A stretch of DNA of 64,000 nt from UBA8389 sp942493385 (lineage in GTDB: Bacteria > Bacteroidota > Bacteroidia > Bacteroidales > UBA1402): NCBI GenBank assembly GCA_942493385.1, contig OW818699.1, positions 1,612,001 to 1,676,000 on the forward strand, read 5' to 3'. Positions within the stretch are counted from its first letter, which is position 1; each line of letters starts with the position of its first letter. Below, one piece after another: positions 8,745-16,179 of this stretch. Position numbers and translations under genes: made by a program. The notes below the pieces were generated by a model. The model was not told the DNA's origin and did not search any database. It saw only the letters and a program-made list of their open reading frames with translations.

Positions 8745-9758
8745 TTACTGTTTATCCAGAAACGCCTCAAAGCCAGAAGTGAATTTGAACTTGTTTTCGG
8801 TGCCACCTTCGTTGTAGATAAAAAATGCTTCAACGTTTGGTTGTCTTTCAATCAAAGTCATTGCCGAATCGACCCCGACGACCATGCATGCCGTCGCCAG
8901 CGCATCTGCCGTGAAGCAATCGTTGGCGATGATGGTGGCGCTTAACAGCGAGTGCTGAACCGGATAGCCTGTGTGCGGGTCGATGGTATGGGCATATTTC
9001 TTGCCGTCCTTCACGTAAAAACTTCGATAATTGCCCGAAGTGGAGAGCGCTTTGTCTGTGATCAAGAGCCTTTTTTCAATGTCGTTGTTGGTGGATGTGG
9101 AGTCGTCCACCGGCTTGTTGATGCCGATGCGCCACTTGTTGCCATCGGGATTTCTACCGTGCAGCACGACTTCGCCCCCGATTTCGACCATGTAGTCTTT
9201 AATGCCTTGTTTTTGAAGGAATTCGGCGATGATGTCACTGGCGTAACCACCGGCAATGGCGCCACAGTCTAGCTGCATCCGGGAATCCAGCTTCGTGAGT
9301 TGATTGTTTTCCAGCTTAAGCAGTTTATAACCCACAAAGGCTTTGATGCTGTCGATTTTGGCTTGGGTAGGGTCGCTTTTCGCTTTCGGTCCGAAGCCCC
9401 ATAGGTCCACCAGCGGGCCCACCGTGATGTCGAAAGCGCCGTTGGACAGTTCCGAAAAATGCAGGCTCTCCTGAACCATCTTGAGCATCCAAGGGTCTTT
9501 GCTCAAGTCGAACGGCTCTGTGCCGCTTTGATTGAAGCGACTGATGGTGGATGTGGTGGAATAGGTGGAAAGCGAGGTGTTGAATTTCTCCATTTCGGCC
9601 TCCATCTCTTTCTGCAGATCCTCGGTGCCGTTGTAGGTAATGTGGTAGGTGGTGCCGAACGCTATGCCTTCGTTGAAGAAGAATTTCTTTTGCTTGCAGG
9701 AACTTAGAAACATGAAGCCCAAGGAAAGCAACAGGAAAAAAAGGAGTTTTGATTGCAT
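8745..9758 (-). CDS. apbE: FAD:protein FMN transferase, lipoprotein
   Basis: ApbE attaches FMN covalently to a Thr/Ser of target flavoproteins such as Na+-translocating NADH:quinone reductase or Rnf subunits. It has 337 residues. The N-terminus is a lipoprotein signal with lipobox FLSSC, so it is anchored and faces the periplasm. Family motifs are DITVGPLVDLWGFGP, DCGAIAGGYASD, MVEIGGEV and HTIDPHTGYPV. The C-terminal ADALATACMVVG closes the FAD/Mg site. It is the last gene of the minus-strand run starting at DUF4199. No Nqr or Rnf genes are in the window, so the target is not seen here. Confidence 0.95.
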   Translation of the reverse strand: MQSKLLFFLLLSLGFMFLSSCKQKKFFFNEGIAFGTTYHITYNGTEDLQKEMEAEMEKFNTSLSTYSTTSTISRFNQSGTEPFDLSKDPWMLKMVQESLHFSELSNGAFDITVGPLVDLWGFGPKAKSDPTQAKIDSIKAFVGYKLLKLENNQLTKLDSRMQLDCGAIAGGYASDIIAEFLQKQGIKDYMVEIGGEVVLHGRNPDGNKWRIGINKPVDDSTSTNNDIEKRLLITDKALSTSGNYRSFYVKDGKKYAHTIDPHTGYPVQHSLLSATIIANDCFTADALATACMVVGVDSAMTLIERQPNVEAFFIYNEGGTENKFKFTSGFEAFLDKQ

Positions 9759-9780
9759 GATGGGAGTGGTTTGAAAGGTT

Positions 9781-10455
9781 TCAAAACGGCAGCTTGTAGT
9801 ACAAATGAAGTGCCAAGCCGGCCATGGGTTTCAGATTTTCACCGTATCCGGGAATGTAGGGCGGGTCGCTGGTGGCTCCGCCAGAAACGTGCAACGTGGA
9901 TTTGTATTGTCCCGACCAGCCCAGTGAGATGGGTCCCCACACATCAACTCGGACTCCAACCGTGAGTTCCAACCAGCCAACGATGCCATGTTGGTCGGTT
10001 AGGTTCGTCAGGGCGTTGTCGCCCCAATAATTGCTGTACCAGGATAGGTTGTTCAGCGTGTACGAAAAGGCGGAGAAGCCGTAATGGGCGCCAGCGTAAA
10101 ACACATTCTGCGCTTTGTCGCCCAGATAGACCAAGGATTTGTTGACGCCTAGCTTGAAAAAATTGCCAGAAGCCAGGCATTGTGTACCGCTTTCCGCCGT
10201 TTTGTCGTAACTGGAATAACCCATTTCAAAGGTAGGGAACCAAGTGTTTTTCAGATTGACATCGATTTTGGCGCTGTATCCTTTATTGATGGAAAGCAAC
10301 CCCAATAGCGGCCTTCCCAACTCAACGCCAACATTAATGCCTTGATAAGTCGGTATGACTACAGCTGGCTCCTTTTTTTTATCCACTGCTGTCGAAGGCA
10401 GTGAAAGGATCAGCAGGGTTGCGAGAACACCATATTTAAAGGAAGATCCTGACAT
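9781..10455 (-). CDS. DUF6048-like outer-membrane/periplasmic protein
   Basis: This 224-residue protein has an N-terminal hydrophobic signal (residues 8-23) and then alternating beta-strand-like segments rich in Gly, Tyr and Trp (GINVGVELGRPLLGLL, YAGAHYGFSAFSY). It ends in a Tyr/Phe-terminated strand (LHLYYKLPF). This pattern suggests a small outer-membrane beta-barrel. It resembles the DUF6048 family, which pairs with DUF6452 in Bacteroidales. Its start overlaps the end of the DUF6452-like gene by 20 bases. Function is unknown. Confidence 0.75.
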   Translation of the reverse strand: MSGSSFKYGVLATLLILSLPSTAVDKKKEPAVVIPTYQGINVGVELGRPLLGLLSINKGYSAKIDVNLKNTWFPTFEMGYSSYDKTAESGTQCLASGNFFKLGVNKSLVYLGDKAQNVFYAGAHYGFSAFSYTLNNLSWYSNYWGDNALTNLTDQHGIVGWLELTVGVRVDVWGPISLGWSGQYKSTLHVSGGATSDPPYIPGYGENLKPMAGLALHLYYKLPF

Positions 10456-10918
10456 GTTCCGTTTTAAGATTGATGACGGATGAATCGGTTATGACGGCTG
10501 ACTGGAAGATCACTCGGTTGACTCTGCAGCTTTTGAGTGTGCTGAACACCCTACAGCCACATTCCATGGACTGAAACCAGGGTGCGTTCTGATGTTCCAA
10601 TGTCAAGGTGTCCACAAATAAATAGCCGTTCTGTTGCGTGGTGACCAAGAACTGCGTTTGTGTCGCGTTGGTATTTAAATCGAGCACAAAACCGCTAAGC
10701 GTTTTGTTTTTATACAAAAGAGAGTCCGATCCGACACCTCTTACGGTGATGCTGTCCAATTGGACTGGAACCACTTTACCCAAAATGGTGAAAGAGTAAA
10801 AATTTGCATACAATTTCACGCTCATGTCCTCGTAGCAGCCATTGCTGCTGCAACCAGACAAAAGCAGAATTGTCGCATAAAGGATAGCGGCAAATTTAAA
10901 ACTCTTCTTCAACAGCAT
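10436..10918 (-). CDS. DUF6452-like lipoprotein
   Basis: With the ATG at 10918 (MLLKKSFKFAAILYATILLL) this is a 160-residue lipoprotein with lipobox LLSGC. An earlier TTG at 10948 in frame is less likely because it would bury the signal peptide. The mature part has a Cys pair (MECGCRVF) and a beta-rich C-terminus. It overlaps the end of the GT2 gene by 23 bases and the start of the DUF6048-like gene by 20, so the set is tightly coupled. It resembles DUF6452, the usual partner of DUF6048. The function is unknown. Confidence 0.75.
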   Translation of the reverse strand: MLLKKSFKFAAILYATILLLSGCSSNGCYEDMSVKLYANFYSFTILGKVVPVQLDSITVRGVGSDSLLYKNKTLSGFVLDLNTNATQTQFLVTTQQNGYLFVDTLTLEHQNAPWFQSMECGCRVFSTLKSCRVNRVIFQSAVITDSSVINLKTEHVRIFL

Positions 10919-11849
10919 AATAATTGCGTTCCGGTGCATTGCGTACAATCAATTCACCCAAGAATCCGGTTAAGAAAAGCAGTACCCCGATGATCATGCA
11001 GGTAAGAGACAGGTAAAAATAAGGAAGTTCAGTCACCAATCTGGCGGCATTGCCCTCGATGAGTGAAACCAGTTTGATGGCTCCAACGACGATGACGGAA
11101 ATCAGGCCGATTAGAAAAGTCAAACTTCCGTACAAGCCGAAGAAATGCATGGGTTTCTTTCCGAATTTGTTGAGGAACCAAAGGCTGATTAGGTCAAGGT
11201 AACCGTTGACAAACCGATTCATACCGAACTTGGTTTCACCGTATTTGCGTTTTTGGTGGTGCACCACTTTCTCACCGATTCGGTTGAAACCGGCATTTTT
11301 GGCCAAATATGGAATGTACCGATGCATTTCGCCGTACACTTCGATTTGCTTGACCACTGCATTCCGATAAGCTTTCAGCCCGCAATTCATGTCGTGCAGT
11401 TTGATGCCTGTGATGCGTCTAGCAGTGGCGTTGTATATTTTTGAAGGGATGTTTTTGGCAAGTTTTCCGTCGTAGCGTTTCTTTTTCCAACCGGAAACCA
11501 GGTCGTAGTTTTCGTCCATCACCATTTTGTAGAGTTCAGGAATTTCGTCTGGACTGTCCTGCAGGTCGGCATCCATGGTGATGACCACATCGCCTTTTGC
11601 TTTTTCAAAACCACAGAAGAGGGCAGGGGACTTCCCATAATTTCGGCGGAAGCTGATTCCTTTGACCTCGTTGGGGTTTTTGGTCTGCAATTCGCGGATG
11701 ATGCTCCAAGAGTTGTCGGTGGATCCGTCGTTGACGAATATCACCTCGTAACTGTACTTATTGGTGTTCATAACTCGCTGAATCCACGCGAAAAGTTCGG
11801 GCAATGATTCGGCTTCGTTGAATAAGGGAATGATGACGCTGATATCCAT
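10896..11849 (-). CDS. family 2 glycosyltransferase, polyprenyl-phosphate sugar transferase type
   Basis: This 317-residue enzyme has a GT-A catalytic domain. It starts with MDISVIIPLFNEAESLPEL, has the donor-binding VNDGSTDNSW, and a DxD-type motif in MDADLQDSP. Two membrane helices at the C-terminus (about 237-262 and 275-302) are typical of dolichyl/undecaprenyl-phosphate mannose or glucose transferases and of ArnC/GtrB-like proteins. It would load a sugar onto a lipid carrier at the inner membrane for envelope glycans. Donor and acceptor are unknown. It lies 6 bases after the DUF4199 gene. Confidence 0.9.
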   Translation of the reverse strand: MDISVIIPLFNEAESLPELFAWIQRVMNTNKYSYEVIFVNDGSTDNSWSIIRELQTKNPNEVKGISFRRNYGKSPALFCGFEKAKGDVVITMDADLQDSPDEIPELYKMVMDENYDLVSGWKKKRYDGKLAKNIPSKIYNATARRITGIKLHDMNCGLKAYRNAVVKQIEVYGEMHRYIPYLAKNAGFNRIGEKVVHHQKRKYGETKFGMNRFVNGYLDLISLWFLNKFGKKPMHFFGLYGSLTFLIGLISVIVVGAIKLVSLIEGNAARLVTELPYFYLSLTCMIIGVLLFLTGFLGELIVRNAPERNYYAVEEEF

Positions 11850-11855
11850 GGTGTA

Positions 11856-12434
11856 TTATGCTTTAGGCTCTTCGTTGTCCTGATAGGGTTTGTAATGTTG
11901 GTCTGTGGGTAGGATGTCGTTTTTTTTGCGGGCCACCATCGGGCTGATGATGAGGAACAGTATGGCGCCACTGATGATATACATCCAAAGGTAGGTCAGT
12001 ACCAATTGAATGGTGGACGGAACTCCGTAGTTGAGCATTGCATCAATGTATTTCTGCGGGTATTTCATTTGCTCCATCAGTTGAAGCGACTGATTCATGG
12101 CATTGGCGATGAAATCCGGTTGCAGAAACTCATAGCGAACGTAATAAAGTACCGACATGATGAGTGCGGCGAAGAAAAACAACCAAATGCCGAACGTCCA
12201 AACCTGCCAATAGCGGATGTAACCGCCCCAAGCCTTGTCTCGGTAGCGTGTTGCCAGTTTGTAACAAACATAAGGTGTGGCCAGAAATCCGAACATCGAA
12301 AGCAAACTTACGATTCCGCTTTTTGGAAAAAGATAATCCAAAACAAAGAAAAGGGCGATGTATCCACCCAAAATTAGGGCGTAATCTGCTGCGTACTTGT
12401 ATTTTCGCTTGATTGGGTCGAGGGTTTCTTCCAT
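11856..12434 (-). CDS. DUF4199 family membrane protein
   Basis: This 192-residue protein has four membrane segments (about 17-33, 38-57, 75-97, 142-165) and a charged C-terminal tail. The arrangement and the charged stretch between helices 3 and 4 match DUF4199, which in Bacteroidota typically precedes a GT2 glycosyltransferase, as here. It is the first gene of the minus-strand run ending with apbE and has a -7 element 22 bases upstream of its ATG. The function is unknown. Confidence 0.85.
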   Translation of the reverse strand: MEETLDPIKRKYKYAADYALILGGYIALFFVLDYLFPKSGIVSLLSMFGFLATPYVCYKLATRYRDKAWGGYIRYWQVWTFGIWLFFFAALIMSVLYYVRYEFLQPDFIANAMNQSLQLMEQMKYPQKYIDAMLNYGVPSTIQLVLTYLWMYIISGAILFLIISPMVARKKNDILPTDQHYKPYQDNEEPKA

Positions 12435-12455
12435 GTGATTTCAGTATTCTTTCTA

Positions 12456-12463
12456 CAAAAATA
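12456..12463 (-). promoter_or_regulatory. -7 element of the DUF4199-GT2-apbE operon
   Basis: On the minus strand this reads TATTTTTG, matching TAnnTTTG, and ends 22 bases upstream of the DUF4199 ATG. It is divergent from the SRP RNA promoter. No clear -33 element was found. Confidence 0.5.
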
Positions 12464-12484
12464 CACTTTTTTTTCGTCGCCCCC

Positions 12485-12514
12485 TTGCCGAAGCCTCAAA
12501 TTTGTGTACTTTTG
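12485..12514 (+). promoter_or_regulatory. promoter of the SRP RNA / tRNA-Thr transcript
   Basis: TTG at 12485-12487 is followed after 19 bases by TACTTTTG at 12507-12514. The -7 box ends 5 bases before the inferred 5' end of the SRP RNA at 12520, the spacing expected for a transcription start. The same TTG-N19-TAnnTTTG layout precedes tRNA-Asp. Confidence 0.75.
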
Positions 12515-12519
12515 CACTC

Positions 12520-12617
12520 GGGTAAGTCCTATACGGCTAGCTCCCTGCGAACCCCCCCAGGGCTTGACCGCAGCAAGGGTAGCTTGGTTGTAGCGGCGCG
12601 ATATAGATCGCTTACCC
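12520..12617 (+). ncRNA. ffs: signal recognition particle RNA (small bacterial type)
   Basis: This is the RNA scaffold of the signal recognition particle, which binds Ffh and targets membrane proteins. GGGTAAG at 12520-12526 pairs with CTTACCC at 12611-12617 to close a long hairpin of about 98 nucleotides. Inside are segments recognisable from small bacterial SRP RNAs: GCTCCCTGCGAACCCCCCCA, then AGG, and on the other arm AGCAAGGG followed by TAGC. The tip reads GC-TTGACC-GC rather than the usual GGAA tetraloop. A promoter ends 5 bases upstream and tRNA-Thr begins 4 bases downstream. A covariance-model search would settle the identity. Confidence 0.82.
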
Positions 12618-12621
12618 ACCC

Positions 12622-12695
12622 GCCTCTTTAGCTCAGTTGGCCAGAGCACGTGATTTGTAATCTCGGGGTCGTTGGTTCGAATCCGACAAGAGGCT
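12622..12695 (+). tRNA. tRNA-Thr (anticodon TGT)
   Basis: The acceptor stem GCCTCTT (12622-12628) pairs with AAGAGGC (12688-12694), with discriminator T. The D arm is GCTC/GAGC, the anticodon loop TTTGTAA with anticodon TGT, and the T arm GTTGG/CCGAC around TTCGAAT. The anticodon stem CGTGA/TCTCG contains a T-T mismatch at its middle pair (positions 29-41). CCA is not encoded. It follows the SRP RNA by 4 bases, so both probably come from one transcript. Confidence 0.96.
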
Positions 12696-12696
12696 C

Positions 12697-12739
12697 GAAA
12701 TAGAAAATGCTTCCGGGATACGGAAGCATTTTCTATTTC
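12697..12739 (+). terminator. bidirectional terminator hairpin
   Basis: A perfect 19-base inverted repeat (12697-12715 and 12721-12739) is separated by the 5-base loop GGATA. The stem is flanked by A/T-rich sequence on both sides. It lies between tRNA-Thr (plus) and the DUF2812 gene (minus, ending at 12769), so it can end both transcripts. Confidence 0.8.
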
Positions 12740-12768
12740 AAGCCTTTCCTTTAAATTTAAGACGGAAT

Positions 12769-13344
12769 CTATTCGGTGGTATACAGTTCATTGATTGCCT
12801 TTTTGATTTTCTCGTTGCTCTGTTTGGTGAAGGGGATCATGATCACTGAGAAAATGGAAGCGGAGAAACTCAAACCGGTACAGAAACCCCTAAGGAAATC
12901 AGTCATAGGACTTTGACCGAAGTACTCCAGAACCAACAAGGTGCAAATGGACATGGCGATCAATGTAATCATTGTGTTTCTGATTTTGTTGGTCAGTTCC
13001 TGGACTTTTAGCAAGTGCGAAAGGTTGTACAATGTTTTGTTGTGCGGCTCGAATCCGCCATCCGCCGTTTTACTGCGCAAATAAATCCAACTCTTACATT
13101 TGCCCACCATCTCGATGCCAGTTTCCTTTAAAAAATTCAGGTAAGAAGTGCTCTCTGCCGATTTGAGCTTTTTATCGAGCAGCTCCAACCGATAGGTGTA
13201 TTCGTTCGCTTTACCTGACACAAAATTGTATTTCCCGATGGTGGCATGGGCCAATTGCCAACCTTCACTGGACATTTCGTTCAGCCATTTTTCCTCGTTC
13301 TCCCATTGCCAGACATAAAAAAGTCTAAAAATCGTTTTTTTCAT
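12769..13344 (-). CDS. DUF2812 family membrane protein
   Basis: This 191-residue protein has an N-terminal soluble domain with the DUF2812 pattern: MKKTIFRLFYVWQWENEEKW, then a Trp/Gly-rich stretch SSEGWQLAHATIGKYNF. Two membrane segments follow (about 122-140 and 147-168) and a Lys-rich tail. DUF2812 genes commonly sit next to PadR regulators, as here, 20 bases downstream. A sensor or envelope-stress role is often supposed but not shown. The function is unknown. Confidence 0.8.
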   Translation of the reverse strand: MKKTIFRLFYVWQWENEEKWLNEMSSEGWQLAHATIGKYNFVSGKANEYTYRLELLDKKLKSAESTSYLNFLKETGIEMVGKCKSWIYLRSKTADGGFEPHNKTLYNLSHLLKVQELTNKIRNTMITLIAMSICTLLVLEYFGQSPMTDFLRGFCTGLSFSASIFSVIMIPFTKQSNEKIKKAINELYTTE

Positions 13345-13364
13345 AATGCGGTTTATTTAGATGG

Positions 13365-13673
13365 TTATTTAATGATTCGTTGGCCATTCGAAACCAGTTC
13401 CTCCAAGCGGGCCATTTCGCCCTTTACTATGGATTTTCCCAGTTCCGTGATTTGATAATCCTTTCGACGGCTTTCTTCTTCGCCGGGAAGTGCTTTGATC
13501 CAGCCTTTTTCCAGCATGTTCGAAAGGACTCCGTAAAGCGTTCCGGCTGAAAGCTTTAGCCGGCCGTTGCTCATTTTTTCGGTTTCCTGCATGATGCCGT
13601 AGCCGTGAAGTGGGGCGTGCAGAGCCAACAGGGTGTAAAACACGGCTTCAGTCAATACAATGTTTTCGTTCAT
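13365..13673 (-). CDS. PadR family transcriptional regulator
   Basis: This 102-residue winged-helix protein opens with MNENIVLTEAVFYTLLALHA, followed by the PadR signature HGYGIMQETEKMSNGRLKLS and GTLYGVLSNMLEKGWI. The wing region has EEESRRKDYQITELGK. It lacks the long C-terminal helix domain of PadR subfamily 1, so it belongs to the short PadR-s2 type. It is probably cotranscribed with the DUF2812 gene. A 9-base inverted repeat flanks the -7 element of its own promoter and is the likely operator. Confidence 0.92.
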   Translation of the reverse strand: MNENIVLTEAVFYTLLALHAPLHGYGIMQETEKMSNGRLKLSAGTLYGVLSNMLEKGWIKALPGEEESRRKDYQITELGKSIVKGEMARLEELVSNGQRIIK

Positions 13674-13705
13674 AATGCTATCGGTATTCGTTATATTGTA
13701 GTACG

Positions 13706-13741
13706 TTATATCGGAAGACGATACAAAGGTAGCCGATATAA
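13706..13741 (-). promoter_or_regulatory. PadR promoter with flanking 9-base inverted repeat (operator candidate)
   Basis: The minus strand reads TACCTTTG at 13724-13731, a full TAnnTTTG match. The box lies within the 18-base spacer of a perfect inverted repeat, TTATATCGG (13706-13714) and CCGATATAA (13733-13741). A further TATCGG half-site lies near 13680, close to the start codon. A PadR dimer on these sites would block RNA polymerase. Autoregulation is inference. Confidence 0.65.
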
Positions 13742-13867
13742 TTTCAATTGCAAGTTTTTTTTAAATTATTTTTCAAAAATGTTTTTAATAAAATAAAAGG
13801 CCGAACGAAGTGCTTTTTGTAAATTCGCCCTCAAATACTTCCAAATAATAACAAACACCATAATAAT

Positions 13868-15097
13868 ATGGAATTGGTTGACCGCTTTTTCGCCTATGTG
13901 CAAAAAAATACCCAATCGGACGAGAATACCAACCTGACACCGAGCACACCCGGTCAAATGGCTTTCGCTCAAGAACTGGAAAAAGAACTCAAATCAATCG
14001 GGCTGCAGGATGTCACACTCAGTGATTACGGTTACGTCATGGCAACCCTTCCTGCCAATACAGACGAACCTCGCCCAGTGATTGGTTTCATCGCCCACAT
14101 GGACACGAGTCCGGATATGAGCGGCAAGAACGTTTCACCACAAATCGTCAAAAACTACCAAGGTGGTGACATCGTTTTGGACCCTACAGAACAGGTGATT
14201 CTATCGCCATCTGACTTTCCGGAACTTCTCAAATATGTCGGTCAGGACATCATCACCACCAACGGAAAAACCCTGCTCGGAGCAGACGACAAAGCCGGAT
14301 TGGCTGAAATTGTAACCGCCATGGAATACCTGTTGGCGCATCCCGAGATCAAACACGGTAAGATCCGCATCGGCTTCACCCCAGACGAAGAAATTGGCAA
14401 AGGCCCCGATAAATTCGATGTGGAAGCCTTCGGTGCCGAATTCGCCTATACCATGGACGGCGGAGAGATCGGCGAGCTGGAATTCGAGAATTTCAATGCG
14501 GCCAGTGCCAAAATCACCTTTAAAGGTCGAAACGTACATCCAGGTTATGCCAAGCATAAAATGCTGAACTCCATTCGGATAGCTAACCAGTTTATCGGCA
14601 TGCTGCCCCGCCATGAGACGCCGGAGCATACCGAAGCCTACGAAGGATTCTACCACCTCATCAGTTTTCACGGTGATGTCGAGTCCACCCAGATTTCGTA
14701 CATCATCCGCGACCACGATCGCAATCGTTTTGAAAACCGCAAAAAGGAAGTCGAACATTTGGTGCACAAAATCAACCACGAGTTCGGAGAAAATGCAGCC
14801 ACTTTGGAAATGAAGGACCAGTATTACAACATGCGTGAGAAAATTGAACCGCAGAACATGCACATCATCGGTCTGGCTTTCAAAGCGATGGAAGCCTGCG
14901 AGGTAATTCCGCTGGTGCGTCCCATTCGTGGCGGAACCGACGGTGCGCGGCTTTCCTTCATGGGTTTGCCTTGTCCCAACATCTTTGCCGGTGGTCACAA
15001 CTTCCACGGTCGTTTTGAATTCATACCCATCCCTTCCATGGAAAAAGCCATGAAAGTCATCCTGAAAATTGCTGAAATCGCAACTGTAAAATCATGA
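13868..15097 (+). CDS. pepT: peptidase T (tripeptide aminopeptidase)
   Basis: PepT is a cytoplasmic dizinc M20B peptidase that removes the N-terminal residue from tripeptides. It has 409 residues, the normal length. Family motifs are IAHMDTSPDMS (zinc ligand His and Asp, residues 77-79), LLGADDKAGLAEI, GFTPDEEIGKGPDKFD and RPIRGGTDGARLSFMGLPCP, with the C-terminal zinc His in FAGGHNFHG. Its stop overlaps the gcvT start as ATGA, so the two genes are translationally coupled. I see no functional link between them beyond amino-acid metabolism. Confidence 0.96.
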   Translation: MELVDRFFAYVQKNTQSDENTNLTPSTPGQMAFAQELEKELKSIGLQDVTLSDYGYVMATLPANTDEPRPVIGFIAHMDTSPDMSGKNVSPQIVKNYQGGDIVLDPTEQVILSPSDFPELLKYVGQDIITTNGKTLLGADDKAGLAEIVTAMEYLLAHPEIKHGKIRIGFTPDEEIGKGPDKFDVEAFGAEFAYTMDGGEIGELEFENFNAASAKITFKGRNVHPGYAKHKMLNSIRIANQFIGMLPRHETPEHTEAYEGFYHLISFHGDVESTQISYIIRDHDRNRFENRKKEVEHLVHKINHEFGENAATLEMKDQYYNMREKIEPQNMHIIGLAFKAMEACEVIPLVRPIRGGTDGARLSFMGLPCPNIFAGGHNFHGRFEFIPIPSMEKAMKVILKIAEIATVKS

Positions 15098-16179
15098 AAA
15101 CAACACCCTTTACCGCTATTCATCAGGCCCTTGGTGCCAAAATGGCCGAGTTCGCCGGTTACAACATGCCCATCGAATACACGGGAATTCTTCCCGAACA
15201 CCTAGCTGTTTGCCAAAGTGTAGGCGTCTTTGATGTTTCCCACATGGGCGAATTCTGGGTGAGTGGTCCCCAGGCTTTGCCCTTTCTGCAGAACTTGGTT
15301 TCCAACGATGTACGTGCCGTTTCCATAGGTCAGGCGCAGTATTCTTGCCTGCCGAATGAAACGGGCGGTATCGTTGACGATTTGATTATTTACCGCATAG
15401 CCGAAGAGGAATATTTGGTCGTGGTGAATGCCTCCAACATTGAAAAGGACTGGAACTGGTTTGTTTCACACAATAAAGTAGGAGCAGTGCTGGAAAACAT
15501 GTCCGACCTGACGGCCCAATTGGCCATTCAAGGTCCGAAAGCCATCGACGTGTTGCAGAAACTCACCGATGTGGACCTTTCGGCCATTCCTTATTACCAC
15601 TTTGCAGTCGGTACGTTGGATGGAGTGGAAGATGTGCTGATTGCCAATACCGGATACACAGGAGCAGGAGGCTTTGAAATTTATTTTGCACCCGAGATGG
15701 GTCAACAACTCTGGAACGCCATTTTTGCAGCCGGGGCCGAAATCGGAATCCTGCCTATCGGTTTGGGTGCCCGTGACACCTTGCGTCTGGAAATGGGTTT
15801 CTGCCTCTATGGCAACGACATTGACGATACCATTTCGCCCATCGAGGCCGGAATCGGTTGGGCCATGAAGTTCACGCCCGAAAAGCAATTTCCCTCCAGG
15901 GCAATTTTTGAAAAGCAAAAGCTGGAAGGCGTTGCCAAAAAACGCGTCGGCTTGGTGATGATCGACAAGGGTTTCGCCCGACATGGTTATGCCTTGACGG
16001 ATGTTGATGGCCGTGTGATCGGAGAGGTAACGTCAGGAAGCATCTCACCGCTGACCAAAGTCGGCATTGCCATGGGGTATGTGGAAACTGCCTTTGCAAC
16101 ACCCGGCACAATCATCTGTGTGGACGTCCGCGGTCGATTGCTTAAGGCTGAAGTCGTCAAAATGCCGTTCAGGAAATAA
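15094..16179 (+). CDS. gcvT: glycine cleavage system aminomethyltransferase (T protein)
   Basis: GcvT transfers the aminomethyl carbon from the lipoyl H protein to tetrahydrofolate in glycine degradation. It has 361 residues. Motifs are FAGYNMPIEYTGI, VFDVSHMGEFWVSG, IVDDLIIYR, the folate-site TGYTGAGGFEIYF and LGARDTLRLEMGFCLYGNDI. The other glycine cleavage genes (gcvH, gcvP) are not in the window. The start overlaps pepT by 4 bases, which leaves no room for a glycine riboswitch directly upstream. The 3' end overlaps the convergent aminotransferase by 11 bases. Confidence 0.96.
   Translation: MKTTPFTAIHQALGAKMAEFAGYNMPIEYTGILPEHLAVCQSVGVFDVSHMGEFWVSGPQALPFLQNLVSNDVRAVSIGQAQYSCLPNETGGIVDDLIIYRIAEEEYLVVVNASNIEKDWNWFVSHNKVGAVLENMSDLTAQLAIQGPKAIDVLQKLTDVDLSAIPYYHFAVGTLDGVEDVLIANTGYTGAGGFEIYFAPEMGQQLWNAIFAAGAEIGILPIGLGARDTLRLEMGFCLYGNDIDDTISPIEAGIGWAMKFTPEKQFPSRAIFEKQKLEGVAKKRVGLVMIDKGFARHGYALTDVDGRVIGEVTSGSISPLTKVGIAMGYVETAFATPGTIICVDVRGRLLKAEVVKMPFRK

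Noticed and set aside
12374..12649. Open frames on both strands across 12374-12649
   Set aside because: They cover the SRP RNA, part of tRNA-Thr and the start of the DUF4199 gene; no protein-like composition.
15050..15110. Possible glycine riboswitch before gcvT
   Set aside because: gcvT overlaps pepT by 4 bases and the sequence before it is pepT coding, so there is no leader.
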